This document shows, in pieces, positions 35,416-44,586 of a stretch of DNA of 64,000 nucleotides. The stretch's first letter is position 1, and each line of letters opens with the position of its first letter. The notes beneath the pieces were generated by a model. It ran no database searches, was not told where the DNA came from, and saw only the letters and a program-made list of their open reading frames with translations. The position numbers were made by a program, and so were the translations under genes. Origin of the DNA: Spartinivicinus ruber (GTDB lineage: Bacteria; Pseudomonadota; Gammaproteobacteria; Pseudomonadales; Zooshikellaceae); NCBI RefSeq assembly GCF_011009015.1, contig NZ_CP048878.1:1835001-1899000 (forward strand). The letters run 5' to 3'.

Positions 35416-36677
35416 CACTGCTGTCCCATAAGATTGAAACAAAAAAGGCTTAAGTCCCCATAAGTTGTTACAATGAGAGTGCAACCAAACACTGCAAAAC
35501 CAGAGGATTTAAGCCTTGGCTCATCGTAACACAATCTTGCACCAAATACTTCAGTTGCTTTCTAGACATGAGTTTGAATCACTAGCCAATCAGCATCATA
35601 CGGGTCAACGGCTACGTAAAATGACTCGGTGGGGGCAGTTTGTTGCGCTATTATTTGGTCAGCTCTCAGGTCGCAATAGTTTGCGTGACATCATTGATCA
35701 CCTATCGATTCAGCAGCATAAACGCTATCACCATGGTATTGGAAATATCACCAGAAGTAGTTTGGCCCGTGTCAATGAACAGCAACCCGCTACGCTTTAT
35801 GAAGCCTTGTTTTATAAGCTATTAAATAAATGTCATCATCATCGGCCAGGGCATAAGTTTCGTTTTAAAAATCCATTGTATTCTCTTGATGCATCAGTGA
35901 TCGACTTGTGTTTATCCATGTTTCCTTGGGCAGATTTTCGAAAAAGTAAAGGTGCTATCAAGTTACATGTTGGGTTTGATCATAATGGCTACTTGCCTGC
36001 ATTTATGAGTATTACTGAAGGGAAATGTCATGAAATACAGATAGCACGCAGCCTTGATCTCCCCAAGGGGAGTATTCTTGCTGTAGACCGTGGCTACACT
36101 GATTATCGCTGGTTTAATACTTTAAATGAGCAAGGAATCTTCTTTGTAACCCGACTAAAAAAGCAAGCCAAATACCGTGTACTAAAGCGCCAGCCTACCG
36201 ACAATAGCAGTACAGTCACTTCTGATCAGCACATTCAGTTGACTAGCCAACAAGGGGCTGTTTATAAAGGTCATTTACGTCGTATCGGTTTTAAATGCCC
36301 AGAGACTGGCAACCAATATTACTTTTTAACTAATAATAGTAAGCTCGCAGCCAGCACCATTGCAGCTATTTACAAAGAACGCTGGAAAATAGAGCTATTT
36401 TTTAAGTGGATAAAGCAAAACCTAAAGATAAAATCGTTTGTCGGTACCTCTAAAAATGCCGTGTTAACCCAGATATGGGTAGCCATGTGTGCTTATTTGC
36501 TCGTCGCTTATCTAAAATTTTCTCATGGAATAACACTATCGATCACTCAAATAGCTCGACTCATACAACTCACTTTGTTTGAGCGTAGAGAGCTTAAAGC
36601 ATTATTTACACCCTCACCACCGAATAATACAGATGATCATAAGCAAATGAGGATGCTGTAAATGTGGGACAGCAGTG
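35416..36677. mobile_element. IS4-family insertion sequence
   Basis: Terminal inverted repeats CACTGCTGTCCCA (35416-35428) and its complement (36665-36677), one transposase gene, and a perfect 9-base target duplication on both sides. Size 1262 bases. All features agree with a complete, recently inserted IS4-type element. Confidence 0.95.
35516..36661 (+). CDS. IS4-family transposase
   Basis: 381 residues from a TTG start preceded by AGAGGA. The N-terminal DUF4372-like part reads MAHRNTILHQILQLLSRHEF. The DDE domain shows SLDASVIDLCLSMFPWA (first Asp), LAVDRGYTDYRWFN (second Asp) and YKERWKIELFFKWIKQ (closing Glu in the YREK-like motif of IS4). The frame is intact, so the element is probably active. 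Confidence 0.94.
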   Translation: MAHRNTILHQILQLLSRHEFESLANQHHTGQRLRKMTRWGQFVALLFGQLSGRNSLRDIIDHLSIQQHKRYHHGIGNITRSSLARVNEQQPATLYEALFYKLLNKCHHHRPGHKFRFKNPLYSLDASVIDLCLSMFPWADFRKSKGAIKLHVGFDHNGYLPAFMSITEGKCHEIQIARSLDLPKGSILAVDRGYTDYRWFNTLNEQGIFFVTRLKKQAKYRVLKRQPTDNSSTVTSDQHIQLTSQQGAVYKGHLRRIGFKCPETGNQYYFLTNNSKLAASTIAAIYKERWKIELFFKWIKQNLKIKSFVGTSKNAVLTQIWVAMCAYLLVAYLKFSHGITLSITQIARLIQLTLFERRELKALFTPSPPNNTDDHKQMRML

Positions 36678-36686
36678 ATATCTGAT
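36678..36686. repeat. 9-bp target site duplication, right copy (ATATCTGAT)
   Basis: Exact copy of the 9 bases at 35407-35415, flanking the right end of the IS4-family element. Confidence 0.93.
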
Positions 36687-37080
36687 AGTGATTATATATA
36701 AAGCCCAAGCAGTTAAGTTTGCCAAAAACTGTTCTTCATTCTACTTACTGCAGATAATGTAATAGGTTAAAGTTAGTATTGAAACATTATTTCATCTGGT
36801 TTATGTGATCTCAGTTTATAGCAGACACTGCTTATATCAAAATAGGTTACAGGCCTTGTGAAGAGGGGAGCTAATAGAACGAATGTTGATCAATGGTTAA
36901 TATTACTTACTCGTGACATTATGCTACGGTTATCTAAATAGACAGAACCTATTGACATGTTTAACAAAAGCTTTATATGATTTCGAGATGATCAATTTAA
37001 CTATTCTTTCAATCAACAATTATCACCACTCACACTCAATTTGTGCTGAGAGGGTTGGTGTGTATGTGATTTGATCAGTC
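36687..37080. other. AT-rich intergenic region right of IS4
   Basis: About 390 bases with no gene I can support. The first 14 bases complete the frame interrupted by the IS4 element. The last part (about 37030-37080) is a short GC-richer patch with CACTCACACTCAA and GAGAGGGTTGGTGTG segments. It precedes a strong terminator and could be the body of a small transcript. Confidence 0.35.
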
Positions 37081-37092
37081 ATAAGACGTACT

Positions 37093-37133
37093 AAAAGCCC
37101 TCCCAGTTGATGAATTGAGAGGGCTTTTTTTTT
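37093..37133 (+). terminator. Rho-independent terminator
   Basis: AAAAGCCCTC (37093-37102) pairs with GAGGGCTTTT (37119-37128), and the T-run continues to 37133. The inner bases CCA/TGA can lengthen the stem. It is a textbook terminator, yet no intact gene lies upstream of it on this strand apart from the IS4 transposase, so it may end a small RNA or belong to a lost gene. Confidence 0.8.
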
Positions 37134-37180
37134 GGCTATACTTTTGCGAGCAAAGGGTATATGAGAGAAAGAAAAGCTAT

Positions 37181-37275
37181 ATGGAAGGTATCATTTTTAT
37201 TGGTTTGCAGGCTTCTGGTAAGTCTTCATTTTTTCTTCAGCAGTTCTATAAGACCCATTTAAGGTTGAATTTGGA
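37181..37275 (+). pseudogene. N-terminal remnant of an AAA-type kinase (P-loop)
   Basis: Begins MEGIIFIGLQASGKSSFF, a Walker A P-loop of the small predicted-kinase (AAA_33-like) family, and runs about 32 residues to THLRLNLE, where relatives continue into a much longer domain. The frame then passes into unrelated out-of-frame sequence. The rest of the gene is missing and the next bases belong to a Thg1-like gene in another frame. This looks like an internal deletion that fused the two neighbours. Confidence 0.65.
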
Positions 37276-37920
37276 AAGGATACCCATGGCTTTGAAGCAC
37301 CATACGACACTCGTTTTCGAGATGGGATGGTTGAGACTGTTCAACATTTAATGGATTGTGGCTTTAAAATTATTTATGGTTATACGCAGAGTGATGAAAT
37401 TTCACTGTTGTTTGATTTAAATGAAAATACCTTTCAAAGAAAAGAACGAAAGTTAAACTCTGTACTGGCAGGTGAGGCCAGTGCTAAGTTTAGTTTGTTG
37501 CTGGGTGATCATGGAGTATTTGACTGCCGAATCTGTCAATTGCCTGCTAGACAACTAGTGGTTGACTATTTCAGGTGACGTAACGAAGATGCTCACCGGA
37601 ATGCATTGAACGCTCATTGCTACTGGTTGTTAAGAAAAGAAGGAATAAAGCCTAAAACTGCGGCCGCAACTTTTTGTAACATGTCTGTTGCAGAGAAAAA
37701 CGAGTTTCTCTTTCAAAGAGGTATTAATTTTAATGAGTTACCAAGCTGGCAGAAAAGAGGTGTGGGAATCTACTGGGAAACCTATGAAAAAACAGCGGTT
37801 AATCCATTAACAAAAGAGATGGTATTAGCAACTAGAAAGCGACTGAAAGTAGATTATAAATTGCCAATGAAAGACATGTATAGTGATTTTGTTTGTACGT
37901 TGGTGCAGAATTCAGAATAA
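37276..37920 (+). pseudogene. Truncated Thg1-like tRNA guanylyltransferase with internal stop
   Basis: From about 37276 the frame reads THGFEAPYDTRFRDGMVETVQ and then GYTQSDEISLLFDLNENTF, the family signature of tRNA(His) guanylyltransferases. It continues with FDCRICQLPARQLVVDYFR, then a TGA at 37576-37578 where relatives have Trp, then RNEDAHRNALNAHCYWLL and the normal C-terminal half to 37920. The N-terminal 30 or so residues with catalytic Asp residues are gone. Thg1 adds nucleotides in the 3'-5' direction; bacterial forms repair tRNA 5' ends. With both a missing start and a nonsense codon, it is dead. Confidence 0.75.
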
Positions 37921-37941
37921 AAAAGGAAGTAAAGAAAATAT

Positions 37942-38277
37942 ATGAAATACCACCACTTGGGTATACCCACTAAAGAGCCATTAAAAGATGAAATTCACTT
38001 AAAGCATTTAAAAATGTATGTGAGTGGTTATGGTAAAAACCCTTACGGCATTGAATGGGTGAGGTATGAAGAAGATGCACCTTACCCGGAAATTGTTAAA
38101 ACATTGCCTCATGTTGCCTTTGAAGTGGAGGATATTTATGAAGCAATTAAGGATAAGAATGTGATCATTGAACCGAATAGCCCTAGTCCTGGTGTAATAG
38201 TCGCATTTATTGAAGATAATGGCGCGCCTATCGAGTTTTTGCAAGTTGATCGTTCAATTGCTGAAGAGGGGATATAA
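37942..38277 (+). CDS. VOC (glyoxalase/dioxygenase fold) family protein
   Basis: 111 residues, beginning MKYHHLGIPT, with a later LPHVAFEVEDIYEAIKDKNV and a closing GAPIEFLQVD. The His and Glu in these segments match the metal-binding pattern of vicinal-oxygen-chelate proteins. It lies 21 bases after the Thg1 remnant, with an AAGGAAG ribosome site. Substrate unknown. Confidence 0.75.
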   Translation: MKYHHLGIPTKEPLKDEIHLKHLKMYVSGYGKNPYGIEWVRYEEDAPYPEIVKTLPHVAFEVEDIYEAIKDKNVIIEPNSPSPGVIVAFIEDNGAPIEFLQVDRSIAEEGI

Positions 38278-38355
38278 AATATTTGGCGTGGTGGTTTAGG
38301 CCTCTCACCCAAGCATGAACTGGGTGAAAGGCGTTGACTATAAATTTGGGTACCC

Positions 38356-39342
38356 TTAATTTTTTACACTGAAAGTACGCTTATTATTTACTATAGTTTG
38401 CATGTTAGTCACAGCCACTGCTTTAGCCACTTTTTTAGGCAGTGCATCAAGAATGGGTTGCCATCTATTTAAAATTTTATTTTGAATATTAAATTGATTA
38501 ACAACATCAGATCCAATCATAAAATGGCTTGGGTAATCCGTAATTAATTTTATCCATTGTTTATTAGGTTTATTGTCCTCTAGCATCAAGTCTAAAAGCT
38601 GCCAGGAAGCTAATACATAAAGATTAGGGTATTCAGTTAGCATGCGTCGTAGTTCTGTTAAAACAAACTCAATTGATTGATTTTCTACCAATGTGGTGCT
38701 GACACCAGCATGGGCCCATATAAAGTAGGTTTTGGGATTGGACTTAATAGCTTCTTCAAGCTCTGGTAAGTAAATAGGTTTTTTTTCTTTGGTAGAGGTT
38801 ATATTAGAGTGAAGTATAACAGGTAATTTATAACGTGCTGCTAGTTGATAGATTTTCATTAGGGCAGGGTGGTTGGCTCTAGCTCTTTCTCCAGTGGTTA
38901 ATGCTGTTAAACTATCATGCCGAGTGAGTATCTCACCAATTCCTTTCCAGAAACCTGGTCGCCATTTTAGTTCTTGTTCAATCTGTTCAGCAGCATGTAA
39001 GTCTGTTGGGTTAAACCCACTAAGGAAGGGGTGTAAGCGTAGTTGATCTTCCTTAGGTAATGTTTCAATTTCTCTTGCAAGGATTTCGTCAGTACGCGAA
39101 TAATAATAAAGGGGGGCATCGTCACTAAAAGTTGATCTTGGTTTGTTCGGTTCTGCTGCATCCCACTTTTTGATAACAGGCATACCCATTACATATGCTT
39201 GTTCAATGTTTGATTTGTTCATGCTTCCTATTAGTGTTTCAACACCATGGGATTTGCCAAAAAAACCGACAAGGTGAACTTCTGCATCATTAATATGCCC
39301 TTCATAAGCACCTAATTGGTGGCTAATGGATAGGAAGTAATA
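38356..39342 (-). pseudogene. Amidohydrolase family gene, 5' end cut off by IS630
   Basis: An ATG-started frame gives 288 residues, but the same frame is open upstream through HQLGAYEGHINDAEVHLVG, a recognisable amidohydrolase (PF04909-type) N-terminus that should be part of the protein. It stays open to the IS junction at 39342. Later marks: GIGEILTRHDSLTAL, LHSNIT, WAHAGVSTT and MIGSDV, metal-site segments of the TIM barrel. The missing signal-peptide end lies beyond the IS630-family element (40486-40538). The gene cannot give its normal exported product. Confidence 0.75.
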
Positions 39343-40483
39343 CCAATCGTGGTAAATAATCTGTAAAATACCTGGTCACAGTATTTCACTTAATTTGACT
39401 AGGAATTTAATAATGGCAAGGATTGCTTCTATTCCAGATGAATTGTATGACTACGACTTTGATGCCTTACTGAACAGAGAACCACATCCAAGAACACGGC
39501 TTCGCTTATTAGCGATGGCTCATTTACAAGCAGGTTGGTCTCAAACTGAAATAGCACGAGCATTAAGGAAATCAAACAATACCATTCAGGACTGGCTCAA
39601 CCGTTTTAGACGAGATGGCCTTGAAGGACTTTATGAACAACCCGGTAGAGGAAAAAAACCGTTTCTTTGTCCTTCACAATATAATGAATTTAAAGCAGCG
39701 GTTATTACCTTACAAAACCATCGTCAAGGCGGTAGAGTTCAGGGTAAAGACATACAACAGTTGCTGCTGGAACAATTTAATATAGACTACAGCTTAAGTA
39801 GTATTTATGAAGTATTGCATAAAGCAGGACTTTCTTGGATTACATCAAGATCTAAACATCCTAATCATCGCCCAGATAAACAGCAAGCATTTAAAAAAAC
39901 TTTGAAAAAGAGGCCTTAAAAGTACTTCCCTCATGCGTTTCTCCAGATAAAGTTGATATTTGGTTTCAAGATGAAGCCAGAGTGGGTCAGCAAAATACCT
40001 GTACGCGTATTTGGGCAGAGAAAGGTACGCGTCCACGAGTGGTAAAGCAACAACAGTTTGAGTCAGCTTATCTCTTTGGCGCTGTGTGTCCTGCTAAAGA
40101 TAGAGGAGTGGCTCTTGTATTACCTATTGCTAACACAGAAGCAATGAGGTTGCACTTAACAGAAATTTCAAAAGCCATTTCTAAGGGAAGACACGGACTG
40201 GTTATCGTTGATCAAGCGGCATGGCATACGACTCATCGCCTAGAAATACCTGCGAATATCACGCTATTAAATTTACCACCCGTTTCCCCAGAGCTTAACC
40301 CGGTAGAGCGGATATGGGAAAAACTGAGAGAAGATTCACTGGCAAATCGTTGTTTTAAAAATTTCAATGATATTGTTGAGTCTTGTTGTGAGGCATGGAA
40401 TGTATTTGTGAATAAGAAAAATAACATTAAAAGCTTGTGCTCCAGATGTTGGGCTGTTTTAACAAGCTAATAAACAGGATTGG
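39343..40483. mobile_element. IS630-family insertion sequence inside an amidohydrolase gene
   Basis: Ends CCAATC... and ...GATTGG are flanked on both sides by TA (39341-39342 and 40484-40485), the target duplication of the IS630/Tc1 group. The inverted ends share CCAATC exactly, with weaker match inward. It holds a transposase in two frames. Size about 1140 bases. Confidence 0.85.
39413..40470 (+). pseudogene. IS630-family transposase, split by a -1 frameshift
   Basis: The first part (39413-39919) is an N-terminal helix-turn-helix unit, LRLLAMAHLQAGWSQTEIAR and IQDWLNRFRRDGLEGLYEQ. A shift is needed near 39900-39915 (after FKKTL), around an A7 run and a GAAAAAG. The second frame then reads EALKVLPSCVSPDKVDIWFQDEARVG and ends with LVIVDQAAWHTT and LNPVERIWEKLRED, the D-D-E sites. 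Some IS630 elements use programmed -1 frameshifting, so this may be working rather than broken. The slippery context is imperfect, so I lean to a lost base. Confidence 0.7.
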
Positions 40484-40485
40484 TA

Positions 40486-40538
40486 TAACTAATGGATAAA
40501 AACTTAAACAACAATTTCAACTTCATTACTAAAGCCAT
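40486..40538 (-). pseudogene. Signal-peptide end of the amidohydrolase gene, beyond IS630
   Basis: The minus strand reads from the ATG at 40538 MALVMKLKLLFKFLSIS, a basic then hydrophobic signal-peptide-like start, and meets the IS630 end. It is in the right place and direction to be the missing N-terminus of the amidohydrolase. Joining the two sides after precise removal of the IS is off by a frame, so a small indel is also present. Confidence 0.45.
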
Positions 40539-40908
40539 GTTAAAAGGTAGATCAAAATAGGTTATCGCAACAAAATAATGGTAGGTAAAAGATCAGTACT
40601 TTTACTGATCAGATTGTCATTATGACACTCAATATAGAGTACATTTTACTTCCGATCTCAATGTAAAGAGTTTGTAAATGAATAACAACTGAGCAGATAT
40701 TGGTATTGTTATTGTCCTCACAATAGTGTATTTGTTCCTGAAAACTACCTGAACTGGATACAAACCTATCATAAATCAGAATTGCGTCAGCTTTAGTAAT
40801 CATAATGTGTCTGTTAGATGCTGAAATCCCTGACGTTATTTGGCAATAGTAAGAATTTGGTAATTTGATGAAATATTTAAACTCATCGTTGTATAAATGG
40901 GTTACGTA
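40539..40908. other. Region between IS630 and response regulator gene
   Basis: About 370 AT-rich bases with no supported gene. It should hold the promoter for the two-component operon. I saw no known operator motif. Confidence 0.3.
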
Positions 40909-41568
40909 ATGAAAATATTGTTGGTTGAAGACGATTTAATGATTGCGGATGCAATTGCTCGAGGGGTAAGTAAAGTCGCGTTACAAATGGAACATGTGTC
41001 CTCTATTGAAAAGGCAAAATTGGCACTAGCTGATCAAGAAATAGGCTTGCTTGTCTTAGACTTGGGTTTACCTGATGGTGATGGCTTAAAGCTATTACGA
41101 GACCTACGTCACCAAGGTTTGGAATTACCAGTACTGGTATTAACCGCTAGAGATGAACCAAGGGATAGGGTAGTTGGTTTAGATAGTGGTGCTGATGATT
41201 ATTTGATCAAACCCTTTGATATGGATGAGTTAATTGCTCGTATCAGAGCATTATTGAGACGAAGGATGGGCAGGGCTGCTGCGGTTATTGAGTATGGTCA
41301 ACTAACGTTGGACCCTGGGCAAATGCAGGTTTTGCTGAATCAGCAATTGGTCACAATCCCTTTACGCCAGTTTCGGTTGCTTCAGTATTTATTAGAATCC
41401 CAGGGGCGAGTGAAAACCAAGCAGCAGATTATTGATGCTCTTTATCGCTGGGATCAGGATATTGAAGAAAACACCATAGAAGTTTATGTTTCGCAGTTGA
41501 GAAAACACTTATGGCCCAAGTTAATCAAGACAATGCGTGGAATCGGTTATTTAATACCAAGACAGTAA
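40909..41568 (+). CDS. OmpR/PhoB-family response regulator
   Basis: 219 residues from the ATG at 40909 (MKILLVEDDLM); four extra codons upstream are possible. The receiver domain has acidic ED-D at 8-10, acceptor Asp about 51 (LVLDLGLPDGDG), Thr in VLTARDEP and Lys in YLIKPFD. The C-terminal winged-helix has LTLDPGQMQVLLNQQ, RQFRLLQYLLESQGRV and the recognition helix near ENTIEVYVSQLRKHL. It resembles the QseB/PmrA group. It overlaps the kinase gene by 58 bases. Target genes unknown. Confidence 0.9.
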   Translation: MKILLVEDDLMIADAIARGVSKVALQMEHVSSIEKAKLALADQEIGLLVLDLGLPDGDGLKLLRDLRHQGLELPVLVLTARDEPRDRVVGLDSGADDYLIKPFDMDELIARIRALLRRRMGRAAAVIEYGQLTLDPGQMQVLLNQQLVTIPLRQFRLLQYLLESQGRVKTKQQIIDALYRWDQDIEENTIEVYVSQLRKHLWPKLIKTMRGIGYLIPRQ

Positions 41569-42866
41569 AGCACCGATTATTAATTAGAATTGGTCTGGTG
41601 CTTACCATTACTTGGTTTATTGCTGTTTATTTTGCTAAAAGTTTGGCCTGGCATAAAACCATGGAATTTTTTCAGGATCAAACTCAATCAATGGCTCGTA
41701 GCTGGGTAGAGCTGGTTTTAATGCAAAATGAAAAATATTTACAACTGCCTAGCCAGTCTTGTGTGTTATTATTAGGGTGGCGCGATAACCAATTAGTCTT
41801 TCAACAAGGAGAAGTCACCTTTCCTAAGCCAACACAGCAGCAGACGTATGTTACCAAAATAAATGGAAACAAATGGGTGATCAGTACCCTGTGTAAAAAA
41901 GGTACTTGTGTGTTAGTGGGGTTAAAGGATGCTGAACGAAAGCATGCCGTTCGAGGGTTAATCATATTAATTTTTTTACCTTTATTGATTATTTTCGGCT
42001 TAGCTATGTGGGCAATGAATTACGCCGTTCGTTCAGGACTGCAACCATTAAATACGTTAGCAGAGAAAGTTTCTAGTGTGTCTGTAGATAAGTTAACACC
42101 TTTTTCAGAAACAACAATGAGCAAAGAGCTATTACCACTAGTTCAAGCGATTAATCAATTGATGAGTAATATGAATGCTCAGTTATTAAAAGAAAGGCAG
42201 TTTCTGGATACCTGTACTCACGAGTTAAGAACACCTGTAACGGCATTAGTTTCCCAAATACAAAGCTTAGGGTTTATAAATAAGGAAATAAATACTAATT
42301 TTCAGAAAGTAAGTGCTGCCGCATTGCGAGTTGTTCGTGTAGCGAATCAGTTTCTGAGCTTGGCAAAAAGTAATAATGCAGGTGCATTAGCTAATCAATG
42401 TGAAAAATTTGACCTTTGTGAGTTGTTTCGTCAAGTGATTGTTGATCTGGCAATTGATCATGATCGGTGTGACTGTCAAATGGACGGTTTAACCTCTCTG
42501 CTTGTTTATGCAGACCCGTTGGCAATGGAAATGGTGTGTAAAAACCTAGTTGAAAATGCATTACTTTATGGGGTTTCACCTGACAATGAACAAGTAAAAG
42601 TGATGATAACTTGTGAAGCTCATGGTGATACAGTCACTGTAACTGTTGAAGATGCTGGACCAGGAGTTGAGGCAAAGTACCGGGAAAAATTATTACATCG
42701 TTTTTATCGGGTTCCTGGGAAAAACTCTGAAGGAGCAGGACTTGGGTTGAGTATTGTCAAAGAAGTTGCATTGCGTTATGAAGGAAATATAATTCTTGAT
42801 AAGAGTCTGTTAGGAGGATTAAAAGTGACAGTTTCATTTAAAAATATTCAAATCCAAGGAAGTTGA
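41511..42866 (+). CDS. Membrane sensor histidine kinase
   Basis: 451 residues. Two transmembrane helices (about 20-40 and 146-168) bracket a short periplasmic domain with several Cys (SQSCVLLLG, LCKKGTCVLVG), then HAMP, HisKA with the phosphorylated His about 237 (CTHELRTPVTALVSQIQ) and HATPase_c (NLVENALLYGV, VEDAGPGV, GAGLGLSIVKEV). The start overlaps the regulator gene by 58 bases; no later Met is in a good place. The periplasmic cysteines may sense redox or metal, which is speculation. It pairs with the preceding response regulator. Confidence 0.88.
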   Translation: MAQVNQDNAWNRLFNTKTVKHRLLIRIGLVLTITWFIAVYFAKSLAWHKTMEFFQDQTQSMARSWVELVLMQNEKYLQLPSQSCVLLLGWRDNQLVFQQGEVTFPKPTQQQTYVTKINGNKWVISTLCKKGTCVLVGLKDAERKHAVRGLIILIFLPLLIIFGLAMWAMNYAVRSGLQPLNTLAEKVSSVSVDKLTPFSETTMSKELLPLVQAINQLMSNMNAQLLKERQFLDTCTHELRTPVTALVSQIQSLGFINKEINTNFQKVSAAALRVVRVANQFLSLAKSNNAGALANQCEKFDLCELFRQVIVDLAIDHDRCDCQMDGLTSLLVYADPLAMEMVCKNLVENALLYGVSPDNEQVKVMITCEAHGDTVTVTVEDAGPGVEAKYREKLLHRFYRVPGKNSEGAGLGLSIVKEVALRYEGNIILDKSLLGGLKVTVSFKNIQIQGS

Positions 42867-42965
42867 TCATCTTTATGTAAAGAAAAATATGAGGAATGTA
42901 AAGAGCCTTTCGTCAATATAGTTTTTGCTAACTTCCTATAGAGGAATGGAACAGGTATAAGAGAA

Positions 42966-42989
42966 ATGCCTCCTTCAAATAGGAGGCAT
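42966..42989. terminator. Hairpin between convergent genes
   Basis: ATGCCTCC (42966-42973) pairs perfectly with GGAGGCAT (42982-42989) around an 8-base loop. It lies between the 3' ends of the sensor kinase and the subtilase-like gene. A weak T-rich tract follows on the plus strand. Confidence 0.65.
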
Positions 42990-43012
42990 GAATATATTTT
43001 ATTAGCTAGTTT

Positions 43013-44539
43013 TTAATAACGACTTAATAAGTCGTCGATTGCTGCATCACAATTAAGTAGTGGTACAGGATTTAGGGTATCACCTGGCTTATAGGTATAT
43101 CCATTACTATTTTTAGTGAGATAATTTTTGATAGCCTGCTGGTTAAGAGAAGGTTCTATTTCCTTTAATTTGGCTATGCAAGAGAGAGTTTTTGCGGCTG
43201 CTACATGAGTTGATACAGCTTGATAGTTATGACTACCTCTAGAAATTATTCGCTCTGGATATAGGTCATTTGTTATAGGTTCCCTCGATATAAAAAATCC
43301 TTCTGCTGAGATAGTTGTACTTTTACTTATATTGGAAAAATACATGGGTACATTCTCAGTATAAGGACTATTAAGCCATGTTCCTACTGTAGGATAAGCA
43401 TAAAGGTCAAAGTTATCTATCACAGAGCTAGAAACATCAACTGGAGAGTGGGCCGTAACTGATATTGTCTCAGGTAAACACGCAGGGAAAGCAGTTTGCC
43501 CTGTATAGCCCTTATTACCAGTAGGAGTAATGACTACCACACCACGGGCTATCAGATCATTAATGGCTTGTCTTATTTGAAAGAAGGTGTTTTCACTATT
43601 TTGAACCACAGAATGTCCAGAGCAATCACTACCCTTAACACCCCTATAATACAAGCTGGGTAAATAAATAATGTCCACCTTTTTATTTGGATTATTTACA
43701 TACTCTAATAAACCTTCTTTAATACCTAGCCAGTCATAAGTGCCACCATCAGAGCCTAATTCACTTCCATGTAAATTATTTGGTCTATAATTGGTGTGGT
43801 GTACGTTATACACGTTTATATCGCTAAGATAGGCGCTGCCAATTTTAGCGTTTGATTCTTTTTTACTACCTGATTTGTATTTTTTGGCTGCGATACTGCT
43901 CACTATCTCTGCTCCCATGTAGCTAGCATCATCAATGCTATATGCAGCTCCCTTACCAGATTGACGACTTGATCCAGATGGACATGAAGATTTCTTTTGA
44001 TATTTTTTATCTTCTGGCTCATACAAACCATCATCATAATCTGGGTCAAAACCTTCCCTATCATAAAGTGGAAGTAAGCAATGTTCATTGACATGCGCTA
44101 GTTCAGAGCGGTTGCTCGGTATTCCTGTAGTAAAAACAGCTACTTTTATATTTCTTCCTTCTGGGCTTGCATTTATATTCAATATATTTGGATGATTTGC
44201 AAGTTTTTTTAGTGTGTCAATGTCAAGAGCCATATACTCACGATAAATAGAATCCTTTATATGTTTTTCATAATTCAAACCAATTCGATAGTTGCTACTT
44301 ATTAGTTTAATTAGCTCTATTTTTTCTTTATCAGGAAGATTGAAATCAACTTTAATCCATACTTTGTAAAGCTCATTGTTATAATCACTTGATTGGGCGA
44401 TATCATTAATTATTGTTTTGCCATATTTGTTTAAATTTGGTGACAGCTCTTTTTTGACTTCATCTACAGTAATTGCTTTTAAGTGAGTGCAGTTTAATGC
44501 TATAAAAAAAATAGTGCTGAGTTTTATGGCTGGCTTCAT
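43013..44539 (-). CDS. Subtilase-fold pseudoprotease, catalytic residues lost
   Basis: 508 residues with a signal peptide (MKPAIKLSTIFFIALNCTHLKA). It aligns with the subtilase encoded next door: AVFTTG where the neighbour has the active AVIDSG (Asp replaced by Thr137), DASYMGAEIVSSIAAK where it has DTHGTHVAGIIAAK (no His), and STHVAAAKTLSCIAKL where it has GTSMAAPYVSACIARM (Ser replaced). The oxyanion Asn region (GNKGYTGQTAFPACL) and several Cys remain. An intact 1.5-kb frame with all three triad residues gone suggests a maintained non-catalytic role, such as an inhibitor, chaperone or decoy for the active protease. Confidence 0.8.
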   Translation of the reverse strand: MKPAIKLSTIFFIALNCTHLKAITVDEVKKELSPNLNKYGKTIINDIAQSSDYNNELYKVWIKVDFNLPDKEKIELIKLISSNYRIGLNYEKHIKDSIYREYMALDIDTLKKLANHPNILNINASPEGRNIKVAVFTTGIPSNRSELAHVNEHCLLPLYDREGFDPDYDDGLYEPEDKKYQKKSSCPSGSSRQSGKGAAYSIDDASYMGAEIVSSIAAKKYKSGSKKESNAKIGSAYLSDINVYNVHHTNYRPNNLHGSELGSDGGTYDWLGIKEGLLEYVNNPNKKVDIIYLPSLYYRGVKGSDCSGHSVVQNSENTFFQIRQAINDLIARGVVVITPTGNKGYTGQTAFPACLPETISVTAHSPVDVSSSVIDNFDLYAYPTVGTWLNSPYTENVPMYFSNISKSTTISAEGFFISREPITNDLYPERIISRGSHNYQAVSTHVAAAKTLSCIAKLKEIEPSLNQQAIKNYLTKNSNGYTYKPGDTLNPVPLLNCDAAIDDLLSRY

Positions 44540-44586
44540 ATTATATTCCAGAATGTATACTTAAGATTAATGGTATTATTTAGGAT

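Noticed and set aside
37030-37130. tRNA or known riboswitch in front of the Thg1 remnant
   Set aside because: No cloverleaf arms, CCA end or known aptamer pattern; only the terminator is clear.
39895-39918. Programmed -1 frameshift in the IS630 transposase
   Set aside because: An A7 run and GAAAAAG are present, but not in the phase of a standard X-XXY-YYZ slippery site; a lost base explains it equally well, so I did not claim recoding.
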